This document shows positions 7,287-15,279 of a stretch of 64,000 bases of DNA, piece by piece. Origin of the DNA: Nocardia jiangxiensis NBRC 101359 (GTDB lineage: Bacteria > Actinomycetota > Actinomycetes > Mycobacteriales > Mycobacteriaceae). The position numbers and the translations under genes were made by a program. How positions within the stretch are numbered: the stretch's first letter is position 1; each line of letters starts with the position of its first letter. A model generated the notes under the pieces. That model did not search any database. It was not told the origin of the DNA and was given only the letters and a program-made list of their open reading frames with translations. Location of the stretch: NCBI RefSeq assembly GCF_000308615.1, contig NZ_BAGB01000012.1, forward strand, positions 62,001 through 126,000, read 5' to 3'.

Positions 7287-9389
7287 TCAACTGCTCACCG
7301 CGTACGGGCGGGCGAGGCGGCGCGCGGCCTCGAGGATGCCGAGAATACGCGAGCCGGGCAGGCCGATCGACGCGCCGATGGCGGCCGGGGTCCAGGATTC
7401 GTCCGCGAGGGTCAGGACTTCCGCGAGCTGTTCCACCGGAAGTTTGGACAGGCGGCGCGCGGAGATCTCCCGCGCCACGGCCCAGACACCGGTCTCGTCG
7501 CTGTCGGGGTCGATCTCGTCACCGTCGTCCCACGGATCGTGCGCCTCGGGGAGCTCGCGGTGCTCCTGGACGCGCTCCTGCGGTTCCGGAACCGGCACGA
7601 TGCGCGGCCGTGGCCGCCGCACCGGCGCCTGGGCGACCGCCTGCTCGTCGAGTGCGAGCTGTGTGCCCTGCTGCTCGGTGCTCGAGGCCCGGCGGGCGGT
7701 TTCGGCGGACTCGGGCATCGCTGCCGCGCGCTGGGCGGGATGCTGGGCCGGTTCCGTCTGGCGTGCGCTCGCGGCCCGCTGCTGCGATTCGTCCGTCGTG
7801 GCGGCAGTGGGTGCGCCGTCGGCGGGCGCTCGAGTTTCGCTTCGCGGGGTTTCGGTGGCTTCGGGAGCGTCGGCTGTTTGCGTGATCGCCGTGGGGCGGG
7901 GTGCCGTCTCGTTCCGGGGTGTGGTCTCGGTGATCGTGCCGTCCGGAGCCGGTGCTTCAGTGGGGCGGCCGGCAGCGCTGGCCTCGGTCCGAGTGGGTGC
8001 GCTGGTCGCGATCTGCTCGGAGGCAGCGAGGGCGGCCGCGGCGACATCTGGAGCGGTCGTCGTCGGATCGGGGATCACGTTGTGCGCGAGCGGAGTCGGC
8101 GCGGGATCGGGGGCGACTGCGGTGGAACCGTTGTTCCTCGGCGTGGAAGTGGCGTAATCCGTGGGGAATTCGGACGGATCGGTCTGCGGGAGCACGGTGG
8201 ATGCCGTGGCCGGAGCCTGCTGGGGTGCGGCGGCGGGGACCGTTGCCTGATCCTGCGCAGGCTGGTGGGGCGCGGTGGTTCTGTTGTCGCCGTGGGGGAC
8301 CGGAGGTTGCTGTGGAGTCGCGGAGGTAGCGGTCACGCCGTTCGGGTCGGCCGTGGCGAAAAATCCTGCGGCGGGATCGAATCGGGCGCCGTAGGTGTCG
8401 AAACCGTCGACGGGGCGAGCGGTGTGGCCGATGGGCAGGGCTACCGAATCGGTTGGTTCGGGGGTGAATTCGGGAAACGGATGGGGTTCGCCGAATTCGA
8501 CGGTGGTGTGCGTGAGTCGGCGCGGCGACCGGTCGGGCGCGGAGGTGTCGTTCTCGACGGGGATGGCGTCGATGAGCTGGGCGTAGCGGGCCGAGACCCA
8601 GGAGTGCAACCAGATCACCACGCCGACCATGACGGGCGCGACCGCGGATTCGGCGGCGCGGGCCAATTCGCCCGCGACCAGATGCGGGCCCGCGTTGAGG
8701 GCGATGGTGACGCCCAGCAGCGCCACCTCCAGGAAAACGACCTTGCCGCGGGCGATTTCGCGACCCCAGCGGGCGGCGGTGGTCGCCACGACCATGATGG
8801 TGATGATCGGGATCGAGATCATCGCCTCGAAACCGTAACTGAGCCAGTACAGCGGGTCGGTCATATCGCCGCTGGGCACCAGATTGTGCTGCACGTTCAC
8901 CCCGGCCCACAGCATGCCCAGCACGACGACGCCGATCAGCGCCCGCGAGGACCATTCGGCCCGGCGATACAACTGGGCAAGGCGCGCATCGGGATTGGAC
9001 ACCCGCCGCCGCGCGGCCAGGGCGCGCCGGTGCCAGCGCGCATCGGCGTCGTCGGCGCGGCGCACCGACAGCGCGACGCTGCGGTCGCGTTTCTCGGCGG
9101 CCAGTTCGGCGCTCACGGCCCGGCGGCGCTGCTGCCGTCGTTGCTTGCGCATCCATTCCGCGAGTTCGCGCTCGGCGGCGATCTCGGCCTCGGACAGTTC
9201 GGCGAACAGCGCCGGATCCGATTGCAGCGGCAGCTTTCCGCGGGCGGTGGCGACCCGATCCGCCAGGGCGGCGATCGCGGCCTCGGCGGGCGAGGGTGAC
9301 GTCGCGGTGGCCGCTTCCGCCGCCTGGGGCGGGGCAGTGGTCGCGGGGTCGGAGGGTTCGGAATTGCCGGTCGACCGGTTGTCGAGCAT
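7287..9389 (-). CDS. DUF2637-like membrane protein with long Pro/Ala/Thr-rich linker
   Basis: A 700-residue protein. It has a charged N-terminal helix-rich region (about 1-165, with R-K-Q-R-R-Q-Q-R-R-R) and four hydrophobic segments at about 165-285. After these comes a disordered Ala/Pro/Thr/Glu-rich linker of about 300 residues. It ends in a folded segment of about 60 residues that looks like a helix-turn-helix (L-A-D-E-S-W-T-P-A-A-I-G-A-S-I-G-L-P). The membrane part resembles DUF2637/SpdB-like proteins of actinobacterial plasmids and integrative elements, but I see no other transfer genes nearby. The ATG at 9389 is the first usable start. The role is unknown; family assignment is tentative. 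Confidence 0.6.
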   Translation of the reverse strand: MLDNRSTGNSEPSDPATTAPPQAAEAATATSPSPAEAAIAALADRVATARGKLPLQSDPALFAELSEAEIAAERELAEWMRKQRRQQRRRAVSAELAAEKRDRSVALSVRRADDADARWHRRALAARRRVSNPDARLAQLYRRAEWSSRALIGVVVLGMLWAGVNVQHNLVPSGDMTDPLYWLSYGFEAMISIPIITIMVVATTAARWGREIARGKVVFLEVALLGVTIALNAGPHLVAGELARAAESAVAPVMVGVVIWLHSWVSARYAQLIDAIPVENDTSAPDRSPRRLTHTTVEFGEPHPFPEFTPEPTDSVALPIGHTARPVDGFDTYGARFDPAAGFFATADPNGVTATSATPQQPPVPHGDNRTTAPHQPAQDQATVPAAAPQQAPATASTVLPQTDPSEFPTDYATSTPRNNGSTAVAPDPAPTPLAHNVIPDPTTTAPDVAAAALAASEQIATSAPTRTEASAAGRPTEAPAPDGTITETTPRNETAPRPTAITQTADAPEATETPRSETRAPADGAPTAATTDESQQRAASARQTEPAQHPAQRAAAMPESAETARRASSTEQQGTQLALDEQAVAQAPVRRPRPRIVPVPEPQERVQEHRELPEAHDPWDDGDEIDPDSDETGVWAVAREISARRLSKLPVEQLAEVLTLADESWTPAAIGASIGLPGSRILGILEAARRLARPYAVSS

Positions 9390-9752
9390 GGCGCGCCTTC
9401 CCGGGTGCGGATGCGGTTCCGGCAGCCGCCGAACCGATTACTCGAACGTATGTGTGACCGCAGTGAGAGTAATGCCCGGCCTATCCGAGGTCAATGTTTC
9501 CACCGAACATCCGTTCGGTTGAAGGCTGGTGATCGTCGAAATCTGTCGGCGGGGCGAGGCCGAATCGCGCACCTGGTTCGCGAGCGGGTCTCCAGCCCTG
9601 ACATAGATCAAACCGATTGGTATTCTTTATGTCTCGACCTGGGGAAATGTATTTTCTACTAGAATATTCCGGTATTTTCTGTACATTCGCTGGGCGCGGT
9701 GTGTACCGTCTGGTCTGCTGAAAATCTCACACGACAGACAGGCCAGGGCACG
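9390..9752. other. Divergent intergenic region with an AT-rich promoter stretch
   Basis: These 363 bases separate the DUF2637-like gene (leftward) from the roadblock operon (rightward). The part from about 9605 to 9690 is clearly more AT-rich than its surroundings (for example TATTCTTTATG and TATTTTCTACTAGAATATTCC). It probably carries the operon promoter. I see no convincing operator, RNA gene or coding potential. Confidence 0.4.
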
Positions 9753-10142
9753 GTGACCGATATTGACGGCTGTCTGCGCCGCATCATGGACATTCCCGGT
9801 GCGTGCAGCGTGACGTTGGTGGACGGCGCGAGCGGTCTGGCGATCGCCGCGGCCGGTCGACACGATCTGGTGGATCAGCACGAGGACGCCGCGGCGACCA
9901 CCGATGTGGTCCGTGCCGTACTGGGCTGCGCCGCGCTGGCGACCCGCCCCGATGGCGGCGATGACGACGTCACCGAGATCATCGTCTCGGGCACCCGCGC
10001 CTATCACCTGTTGAATCTGCTGAACGGCGACTTCGACGGTCGCCTCTTCGTGCACGTGCTGTTCGACGGCGACACAGGCAATCTCGCGATGGCGCGGTTC
10101 CAGCTCCGGGGGATTCTGGGCGAACTGGACGGACGGTCGTGA
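9753..10142 (+). CDS. Small roadblock-operon protein
   Basis: A 129-residue protein with a GTG start (V-T-D-I-D-G-C-L-R-R-I-M). The pattern of alternating strands with V-T-L-V-D-G-A-S-G-L-A-I-A-A-A-G and a central T-E-I-I-V-S-G-T-R-A-Y-H-L-L resembles roadblock/LC7-like folds, which act as GTPase partners. It is the first of four genes: its TGA overlaps the next GTG (GTGA), and the chain continues to 11804. It probably helps build a small signalling complex; the partner GTPase is not in the window. Confidence 0.65.
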   Translation: MTDIDGCLRRIMDIPGACSVTLVDGASGLAIAAAGRHDLVDQHEDAAATTDVVRAVLGCAALATRPDGGDDDVTEIIVSGTRAYHLLNLLNGDFDGRLFVHVLFDGDTGNLAMARFQLRGILGELDGRS

Positions 10143-10957
10143 CCGCTGAGCTCGCGGTCGAACTGCGGCGGCTCGAGCAGGAACGACGTACCGGCATGTT
10201 GCGCGCGAGCGACGGCGTGTTCCATCTGGCCGAAGGCGCCATCGCATCCGTCGACTGCCGCCGCACGGTCGGGCTGGATCGTCTCGTCGTGGAGGCGGGT
10301 GTGGCGACCACGGACGACTGGCAGCGGGCCGCGACCGGCGATCCCGGCCACATGCTGGGACGGCCGAGGCTGGAAACCCTGGCACTGCTGTCGGCGTTCG
10401 ACGCCGCCTATTTCCTGCTGGCCTCCCCGTCGGTCCCCGAATTCCGGCCCGCGCCGCCGCACTGGCTCGCTCCGATCTGCCACATCACTCCGCGCGCGCT
10501 GGTACACGAGTGTGCCCGACGTGGTGATCCGGAATCCGGGCCGTGGCCTGCGGAATTGGTCGACCGCGCTCCGGTCGTGCCGGTGCACCGCGTGCGGCGA
10601 CGGCGTGTGGTGCTCACCGGCGGCCAGGCCGAGGTGCTGGCCGCCGCCGACACGCGGCGCAGCGTCACCGAGATCGCCCGCGACCTCGGCCGCACCACCT
10701 ATGGCTGTCTGGAGGCGGTGCGGGATCTGACCGCGGCGGGCCTGATCGAGCCGCCGGTCGCGGCGCCTGCCCAGGTCACGACGGCCGAGCCGGTGCACGC
10801 TGAGCCGGTGGCGGCCGTTCGCGCGCCCGCCCGGTCCGGGCCGCTCCCTCGCCGCGCGCCGCGGCGGTCCGAGCCGATTCCCGACTCGGACGGTTGGGAG
10901 CCGGTCGACAAGGACCTACTCCTGCGTCTGCGAGCAGCTCTGGCGGAGCTCGCATGA
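10139..10957 (+). CDS. DUF4388/PatA-like protein with winged-helix C-terminus
   Basis: A 272-residue cytoplasmic protein. The N-terminus (L-E-Q-E-R-R-T-G-M-L-R-A, then G-V-F-H-L-A-E-G-A-I-A-S-V) has the look of the PatA N-terminal/DUF4388 domain common in bacterial roadblock systems. The region at about 155-205 (E-V-L-A-A-A-D-T-R-R-S-V-T-E-I-A-R-D-L-G) reads as a winged helix. The tail is Pro/Arg-rich. It overlaps both neighbours by four bases (GTGA and ATGA), so it is made together with the two roadblock proteins. It may be the DNA- or partner-binding arm of this module; that is inference. Confidence 0.65.
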   Translation: MTAELAVELRRLEQERRTGMLRASDGVFHLAEGAIASVDCRRTVGLDRLVVEAGVATTDDWQRAATGDPGHMLGRPRLETLALLSAFDAAYFLLASPSVPEFRPAPPHWLAPICHITPRALVHECARRGDPESGPWPAELVDRAPVVPVHRVRRRRVVLTGGQAEVLAAADTRRSVTEIARDLGRTTYGCLEAVRDLTAAGLIEPPVAAPAQVTTAEPVHAEPVAAVRAPARSGPLPRRAPRRSEPIPDSDGWEPVDKDLLLRLRAALAELA

Positions 10958-11421
10958 CCGCGCGCAGGAAACTGCTCGGTCAAGCACTGAAGGGAAGGTT
11001 GACGAAGGTGGCGATGTCCGAACCCGAACCGAACGCCGCGGTGCTGGCGGAGCTGAAAGCACTGCGCGATCGCGTCCCGCAGCTGACCGGCACGCTGGTG
11101 GCCTCCAGCGACGGGTTGCTCGTCGCGCACGATCTGCCCGAACACCTCGAGCCTTCGACGATGGCCGCGATGGCCGCCTCGCAGCTGGCGCTGTCACACC
11201 GGCTCGCCACCACCGCGCACGGCGGCGGATTCCACGAGGTCGTGGTGCGCGGCACCGGCGGGCACGTCGTGGTCTACGCGGCGGGCTGGACCTCGCTGAC
11301 CGTGCTGGCGAGTGCGGAGGTGAACGTCGGCCGGCTCCATCTGGAGTCACGGCCGGTGGCTCGCGCGATCGCCGACCATCTCGCGGTTTCCGACGAAGAC
11401 CAGCCGACGAACACCCACTGA
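10954..11421 (+). CDS. Roadblock/LC7 domain protein
   Basis: A 155-residue protein whose residues 25-140 form a classic roadblock/LC7 domain. Its marks are L-R-D-R-V-P-Q-L-T-G-T-L-V-A-S-S-D-G-L-L-V-A-H, a run of M-A-A-M-A-A-S, and G-G-H-V-V-V-Y-A-A-G. Such proteins dimerise and bind MglA-like small GTPases; in actinobacteria they occur in conservons. The ATG at 10954 overlaps the previous stop (ATGA). The histidine-kinase-like, DUF742 and GTPase genes usual in a complete conservon are absent. Confidence 0.8.
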   Translation: MTARRKLLGQALKGRLTKVAMSEPEPNAAVLAELKALRDRVPQLTGTLVASSDGLLVAHDLPEHLEPSTMAAMAASQLALSHRLATTAHGGGFHEVVVRGTGGHVVVYAAGWTSLTVLASAEVNVGRLHLESRPVARAIADHLAVSDEDQPTNTH

Positions 11422-11432
11422 AAGGAACACAT

Positions 11433-11804
11433 ATGTCCAATCTGGATCTGGCGCTCAAGGAGATGATGGCGATCGACGGCGCGATCGGAGCAGCCGTCGT
11501 CGATTACAACAGCGGTATGGCGCTCGGCATGCTCGGTAGTTCCAAGAGCTTGGACCTGCAGGTCGCCGCGGCGGGGAACACCGAGGTCGTGCGCGCCAAG
11601 CTGCGCACCATGGAGCAGCTCGGGCTCAGCGACAGTATCGAGGACATCCTCATCACCCTGTCCGGCCAGTACCACATCATCCGGCCGATGACCGGCCGCA
11701 AATCCCAGGGCCTGTTCCTCTATCTGGCCACGGATCGGGCGCGGGCGAACCTGGCGCTGGCCCGGCACCGCCTCAAGGGCATCGAGGAGGACCTGGAGGT
11801 GTGA
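11433..11804 (+). CDS. Second roadblock-like protein
   Basis: A 123-residue protein, M-S-N-L-D-L-A-L-K-E-M-M, with an AAGGAAC ribosome-binding site 11 bases after the preceding gene. Its I-G-A-A-V-V-D-Y-N-S-G-M-A-L-G-M core and the closing N-L-A-L-A-R-H-R-L-K-G-I-E-E-D-L helix match small roadblock-superfamily proteins often found last in such operons. A strong hairpin 30 bases downstream ends the operon. It probably partners the protein at 10954. Confidence 0.7.
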   Translation: MSNLDLALKEMMAIDGAIGAAVVDYNSGMALGMLGSSKSLDLQVAAAGNTEVVRAKLRTMEQLGLSDSIEDILITLSGQYHIIRPMTGRKSQGLFLYLATDRARANLALARHRLKGIEEDLEV

Positions 11805-11833
11805 TCCGCACGTCCGACCCCGCGGGAATCGCT

Positions 11834-11875
11834 GAGGGCCTCGGGAATCCGTCCGATGACGGATCCCGGGCCCTC
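11834..11875. terminator. Strong hairpin terminator between convergent genes
   Basis: Bases 11834-11853 pair with 11858-11875 around a CGAT loop, giving about 18 base pairs with two single-base bulges. The arms are GAGGGCC... and ...GGGCCCTC. A GTTTCGGTTTC stretch follows. It separates the rightward roadblock operon from the leftward CPBP gene and probably works in both directions. Confidence 0.7.
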
Positions 11876-11890
11876 GTTTCGGTTTCGGCA

Positions 11891-12691
11891 TCAGTGCAGC
11901 GCGGTGTGCCAGACCACCGCCGCGGCGAGTGCGCCGGCCCCGTTGAGCGACCAGTGCAGCGCGATCGGCGCGAGCAGGCTGCCGCTGCGCCGTCGCAGCC
12001 AGGTGAAGACCGCGCCCGCCGCGCCGGTCGCCAGGACCGCCAGCGCGATTCCCGCGATCTGTGCGGCCGGGCCGCTGCCGAGAATTCCGCTCAGTCCGCG
12101 ATTGCCGTGCGTCAGGCCGAGCGAGGAGGCGATATGCCAGAGCCCGAAAAGCAGTGAGCCCGCGGCGAATACGCCGCGCACGCCGTAGGCGCGGTCGAGT
12201 GTGCCGTGCAGGACGCCGCGGAAGGCGAGTTCTTCGGGGATGACCGTTTGCAGCGGGATCACGATCATCGAGGCGATCAGCGCGCCGGAGACGGTCGCAT
12301 AGCGATCGGCGAGGAAGAACGGCCGCGTGATCGGCAGCGCCGCCCCGATCACCACCGCGCTCAGCACGATCCCGACCGCGCCCAGCGCGTACAGCGTGCC
12401 GCGTCGCCAATGTCGCGGTGACAGGCCGAGTTCGGCCCAGCCGAGGCCGCGTCGGCGCATCAGCAGCACCAGCACCACCGCAGCTACCGGGACGGTCGCG
12501 ATATTGGCCCAGGCCGAGGTGAAGTGCGCGATCAGATTCGTGCCCGCCAGGGTGAGAACGACGACGGCCACGTCCACGTAGGCGTGGAGCCGCCGAACCG
12601 GTCCGGCGGTCGCGGGCGGTTCGGCGAGAGTGTGCGCGCCCGCGCCGGAGTCGGTCGCGACCGGCGTATTGCCGTTATCGTTTCGAGACAT
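11891..12691 (-). CDS. CPBP-family intramembrane metalloprotease
   Basis: A 266-residue membrane protein with about eight hydrophobic segments. The three CPBP (Abi/Rce1-like) motifs are present: P-E-E-L-A-F-R-G (EExxxR), F-G-L-W-H (FxxxH) and H-W-S-L-N (HxxxN). These form the metal site of a membrane-embedded glutamic protease. I choose M-S-R-N-D-N at 12691 over the frame's first ATG at 12736. The substrate is unknown and it is transcribed alone, away from the EXLDI gene. Confidence 0.8.
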   Translation of the reverse strand: MSRNDNGNTPVATDSGAGAHTLAEPPATAGPVRRLHAYVDVAVVVLTLAGTNLIAHFTSAWANIATVPVAAVVLVLLMRRRGLGWAELGLSPRHWRRGTLYALGAVGIVLSAVVIGAALPITRPFFLADRYATVSGALIASMIVIPLQTVIPEELAFRGVLHGTLDRAYGVRGVFAAGSLLFGLWHIASSLGLTHGNRGLSGILGSGPAAQIAGIALAVLATGAAGAVFTWLRRRSGSLLAPIALHWSLNGAGALAAAVVWHTALH

Positions 12692-12772
12692 CGAGGCCAG
12701 TCTACGTTCGCTAGCTGAGAGTTCGCTGTATTCCATCGATCACGTGGTCCCGAACAGTCCTTGCGCTATATG

Positions 12773-12788
12773 TATACGTCTACGTATA
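12773..12788. promoter_or_regulatory. Inverted repeat TATACGT-CT-ACGTATA, probable operator
   Basis: A perfect seven-base inverted repeat with a two-base spacer lies between the divergent CPBP and EXLDI genes, 81 bases from the CPBP start and 144 bases before the EXLDI ATG. The size and symmetry fit a TetR- or PadR-type repressor, but no such regulator gene is adjacent in this window. Confidence 0.5.
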
Positions 12789-12892
12789 GTGGTCGACAGA
12801 CAAGGTGACAGTTCGACGTTGGGTAGCCCGCGATGTTGCGGGTGGTCGCCGGAGTCTCGATCGCACGGTCCCCCGTGCCTCGAACAGATCAC

Positions 12893-12914
12893 TTGATGCG
12901 CATCTATGCATCAA
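12893..12914. promoter_or_regulatory. Second inverted repeat TTGATGC-N8-GCATCAA before EXLDI gene
   Basis: Seven-base arms separated by eight bases end four bases before the AGGAAGG ribosome-binding site of the EXLDI gene. Within it GATGCGCATC is itself a ten-base palindrome. It could be an operator or a leader hairpin that occludes initiation; the sequence does not distinguish these. Confidence 0.4.
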
Positions 12915-12932
12915 TTCAGGAAGGTGAAACCC

Positions 12933-13394
12933 ATGGCCATCGATTCGCAGCAGCCCGTCTCGGCCGACACCCCGGATTCGACCGACGCCGCGGCCGAATT
13001 CACCACCGTCGAACTCGCCGACGGCCCCGCGGGGGCACGAACCAAACGCTTCGAGGGCCGATTCGTGGTCCAGGGGCGCGAATTCGGCAAGCGCGAGGTC
13101 GAGGTGACCAAGGTCTACCAGGGGCGCTCGGGCAAATTCGTGGTGCAGCGGCAGCGGTTCGACTGGGCGGAGATGGCGTCGCGGGCCAATTTCCAGGGCA
13201 ACTGGAAGAACTGGCTGAGCATGCTGGGCGGCGGCGGATTCGGCGTGGATCTCGAGGCCGAGCCGACCTGGGGTGACTACGAGGTCGAGGTCGTGGACAC
13301 CCTCGACGATCTGCGCGGACTGCTCTCGGCCAAACTGCACCGTCGCGTGGTCGCGGTGGTCGAGCAGCCGCGTATCGAATACCTCGACATCTGA
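12933..13394 (+). CDS. EXLDI family protein
   Basis: A 153-residue soluble protein ending in E-Y-L-D-I, the C-terminal signature that names the EXLDI family (TIGR04342). The acidic N-terminal 30 residues are followed by F-E-G-R-F-V-V-Q-G-R-E-F and by a D-D-L-R-G-L-L-S-A-K-L helix before the terminal motif. The family is small, mostly actinobacterial and of unknown function. The ATG at 12933 is preceded by AGGAAGG. Two inverted repeats upstream suggest tight repression by an unseen regulator. Confidence 0.85.
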   Translation: MAIDSQQPVSADTPDSTDAAAEFTTVELADGPAGARTKRFEGRFVVQGREFGKREVEVTKVYQGRSGKFVVQRQRFDWAEMASRANFQGNWKNWLSMLGGGGFGVDLEAEPTWGDYEVEVVDTLDDLRGLLSAKLHRRVVAVVEQPRIEYLDI

Positions 13395-13404
13395 ATATTC
13401 GAGA

Positions 13405-14364
13405 TCAGTTGTCGCGGTGCGGTTCCGGGGGCGGCCCGGCCGACCAGCCGGTGGGATCCGTCCAGGCCCGCAGGGTTCGGGTGGTTTCGAAGCGGCGGGC
13501 TGCCCCGGTCACCGGGTCGGTGAATTCCAGTGTGGCGGCGAGTAATTGCAGTGGCCGGGTGAAGTCGTCGATGGGACGTTCGGTCAGTTCCGGAAAGAAA
13601 TCGTCGCCGAGGATCGGGATGCCGAGGCCGTTCATGTGCACGCGGAGTTGATGGGTGCGGCCGGTGTGCGGGCTCAGGCGGTAGCGGCCCAGCCCGTCGC
13701 GGTGGTCGAGAAGTTCCACGAGGGTCTCGGCATTCGGCTCACCCGGCACCTCGAAGGCGCGAATGATGTTGCGTTCCTTGATTATCCGGCTGTATATCGT
13801 GGTCGGTAGCGACAGGTCCGGACGGTACGGGGCGATCGCCTCGTACTCCTTGCGCACGCGGCGCTGACCGAACAGTTTCTGGTACGCCCCGCGCTTGGCG
13901 GGGTTGATCACGAACAGCACCAGTCCGGCGGTCGCGCGGTCGAGGCGGTGTGCCGGGACGAGATCCGGCAGTTCCAGCTCGCGCCGCAGGCGCACCAGCG
14001 CGGTCTGCAGGATGTGCCTGCCGCGCGGGATGGTGGACAGGAAGTGCGGTTTATCGATCACGAGCAGGTCCTCGTCGCGGTGCACGATCGTGATCCGGAA
14101 CGGCACCTCGGTCTCCTGCGGCAGATCCCGGTGGAACCACACCGCCCCGCCCGGCACATAGGGTGCGTCCGGCGCGATCGGGCCGGTCATGTCCACGATG
14201 CCGCCCTGAGCGAGCAGTTCATCGATGCGGGCGGGCGCGACTCTGGGCAACCGCTCCACGAGGTGATCGCGGATGGTCGCCCAGGAACCCTCCTCCGGCA
14301 GCCGCAGCCGCGCCGGGTCCAGTCCGTGCCGCTTCGGCAACGGTGGCTTCTGCCTGCGTCTCAT
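13405..14364 (-). CDS. RluA-family RNA pseudouridine synthase
   Basis: A protein of about 319 residues (326 if started at 14385). The catalytic motif H-R-L-D-R-A-T-A-G-L carries the Asp that attacks uridine C1'. The R-K-E-Y-E-A-I and L-S-P-H-T-G-R-T-H-Q-L-R-V-H motifs confirm the RluA class. It isomerises uridines in rRNA or tRNA. An N-terminal stretch of about 85 residues resembles a degenerate S4-like region. The gene is convergent with EXLDI, with a gap of 10 bases. The exact RNA target is not predictable. Confidence 0.9.
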   Translation of the reverse strand: MRRRQKPPLPKRHGLDPARLRLPEEGSWATIRDHLVERLPRVAPARIDELLAQGGIVDMTGPIAPDAPYVPGGAVWFHRDLPQETEVPFRITIVHRDEDLLVIDKPHFLSTIPRGRHILQTALVRLRRELELPDLVPAHRLDRATAGLVLFVINPAKRGAYQKLFGQRRVRKEYEAIAPYRPDLSLPTTIYSRIIKERNIIRAFEVPGEPNAETLVELLDHRDGLGRYRLSPHTGRTHQLRVHMNGLGIPILGDDFFPELTERPIDDFTRPLQLLAATLEFTDPVTGAARRFETTRTLRAWTDPTGWSAGPPPEPHRDN

Positions 14365-14415
14365 CGGTACCGAGACTAACGGCACGACGTTGTCCCGGCG
14401 TCGGCGTGCCGGTGA

Positions 14416-15225
14416 TCACCGCGCGAAGTACCGGCCCGGGGAGATGCCGACCATGCGGTGGAAGGCGGCCACATAGGCGCTCGACGTGCCGTAGCCGACC
14501 CGCTCCGCGATCCGGGTCACCGGCAGACCACCGGCCAGCAGCGGTAGTGAGGCCGCGAGCCGGATCTGAGTTCGCCACTGCCCGAAGGTCATTCCGGTCT
14601 CGGCGAGAAACAGCCGGGCCAGGGTGCGCGGGCTCGCGGCGGCCGTCGCGGCGAACTGGTGCAGGGCGCGGTCGTCCGCCGGATCGCGCACCAGCGCCCG
14701 TGCCACCGTCAGGGCGCGCGGATCGGTCGGCATCGGCGCTCCGACCGGCACCACCTCCACGGGGTCGAGCAGGTCGAACACGACCGCTTCCGCTCGTCGG
14801 CGTGGCCCGGCATCGCCCCGGTCACGCCGGGCGTCCGGGCGGTCGTTCGCGGCGTCGGCATCGTCCGATGCCAGGTGGTCGAACAATTCGTGCAGCAGGC
14901 GGCCCACCCGCAGCAACGTCGGCGCGGTGAAGGCGACCGGGGTGTGCTCCGGCTCCACGAAGATGCCGCGCATCGCGGCTCCGTGGGATGTGCCCGTGCG
15001 GTGCGCGATACCACCGGGGATCCACAGTGCCCTGGTGGGCGGCAGCACCCAACGGCCGACGCCGATCTGGACAGCGAGGACTCCCCGAGATGCCCAGGCG
15101 ATCTGGTGCTGCGGGTGTTCGTGCATTTCGAACCAATGGCCGGACGGGAGGTCGCCGGCGCCGAAGATCATCGTGGTCGACATCGGCGGTGGGGTGAGCA
15201 GCTGTGCGTGGCCGTTTTGCGACAC
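14416..15225 (-). CDS. AraC-family regulator with cupin sensor domain
   Basis: A 269-residue regulator. Residues 20-110 form an AraC-type cupin (H-W-F-E-M-H-E-H-P-Q-H-Q-I-A-W and A-L-W-I-P-G-G-I-A-H-R). Residues 165-269 hold two helix-turn-helix motifs (A-A-A-S-P-R-T-L-A-R-L-F, then T-R-I-A-E-R-V-G-Y-G-T-S-S-A-Y-V-A-A-F), ending with the usual G-I-S-P-G-R-Y. An Asp/Arg-rich insertion near 120-145 separates the domains. It is divergent from the methyltransferase gene with 54 bases between starts, so it may control that gene as well as itself. Confidence 0.85.
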   Translation of the reverse strand: MSQNGHAQLLTPPPMSTTMIFGAGDLPSGHWFEMHEHPQHQIAWASRGVLAVQIGVGRWVLPPTRALWIPGGIAHRTGTSHGAAMRGIFVEPEHTPVAFTAPTLLRVGRLLHELFDHLASDDADAANDRPDARRDRGDAGPRRRAEAVVFDLLDPVEVVPVGAPMPTDPRALTVARALVRDPADDRALHQFAATAAASPRTLARLFLAETGMTFGQWRTQIRLAASLPLLAGGLPVTRIAERVGYGTSSAYVAAFHRMVGISPGRYFAR

Positions 15226-15279
15226 AGTCTGTCACTGTAGCGTCTGGTTGCCACGGCTCAGGCGTCCTACCGTCGAGTC

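Noticed and set aside
7287..9389. An integrated conjugative element around the DUF2637-like gene
   Set aside because: No integrase, replication, transfer ATPase, attachment repeat or tRNA target is visible nearby.
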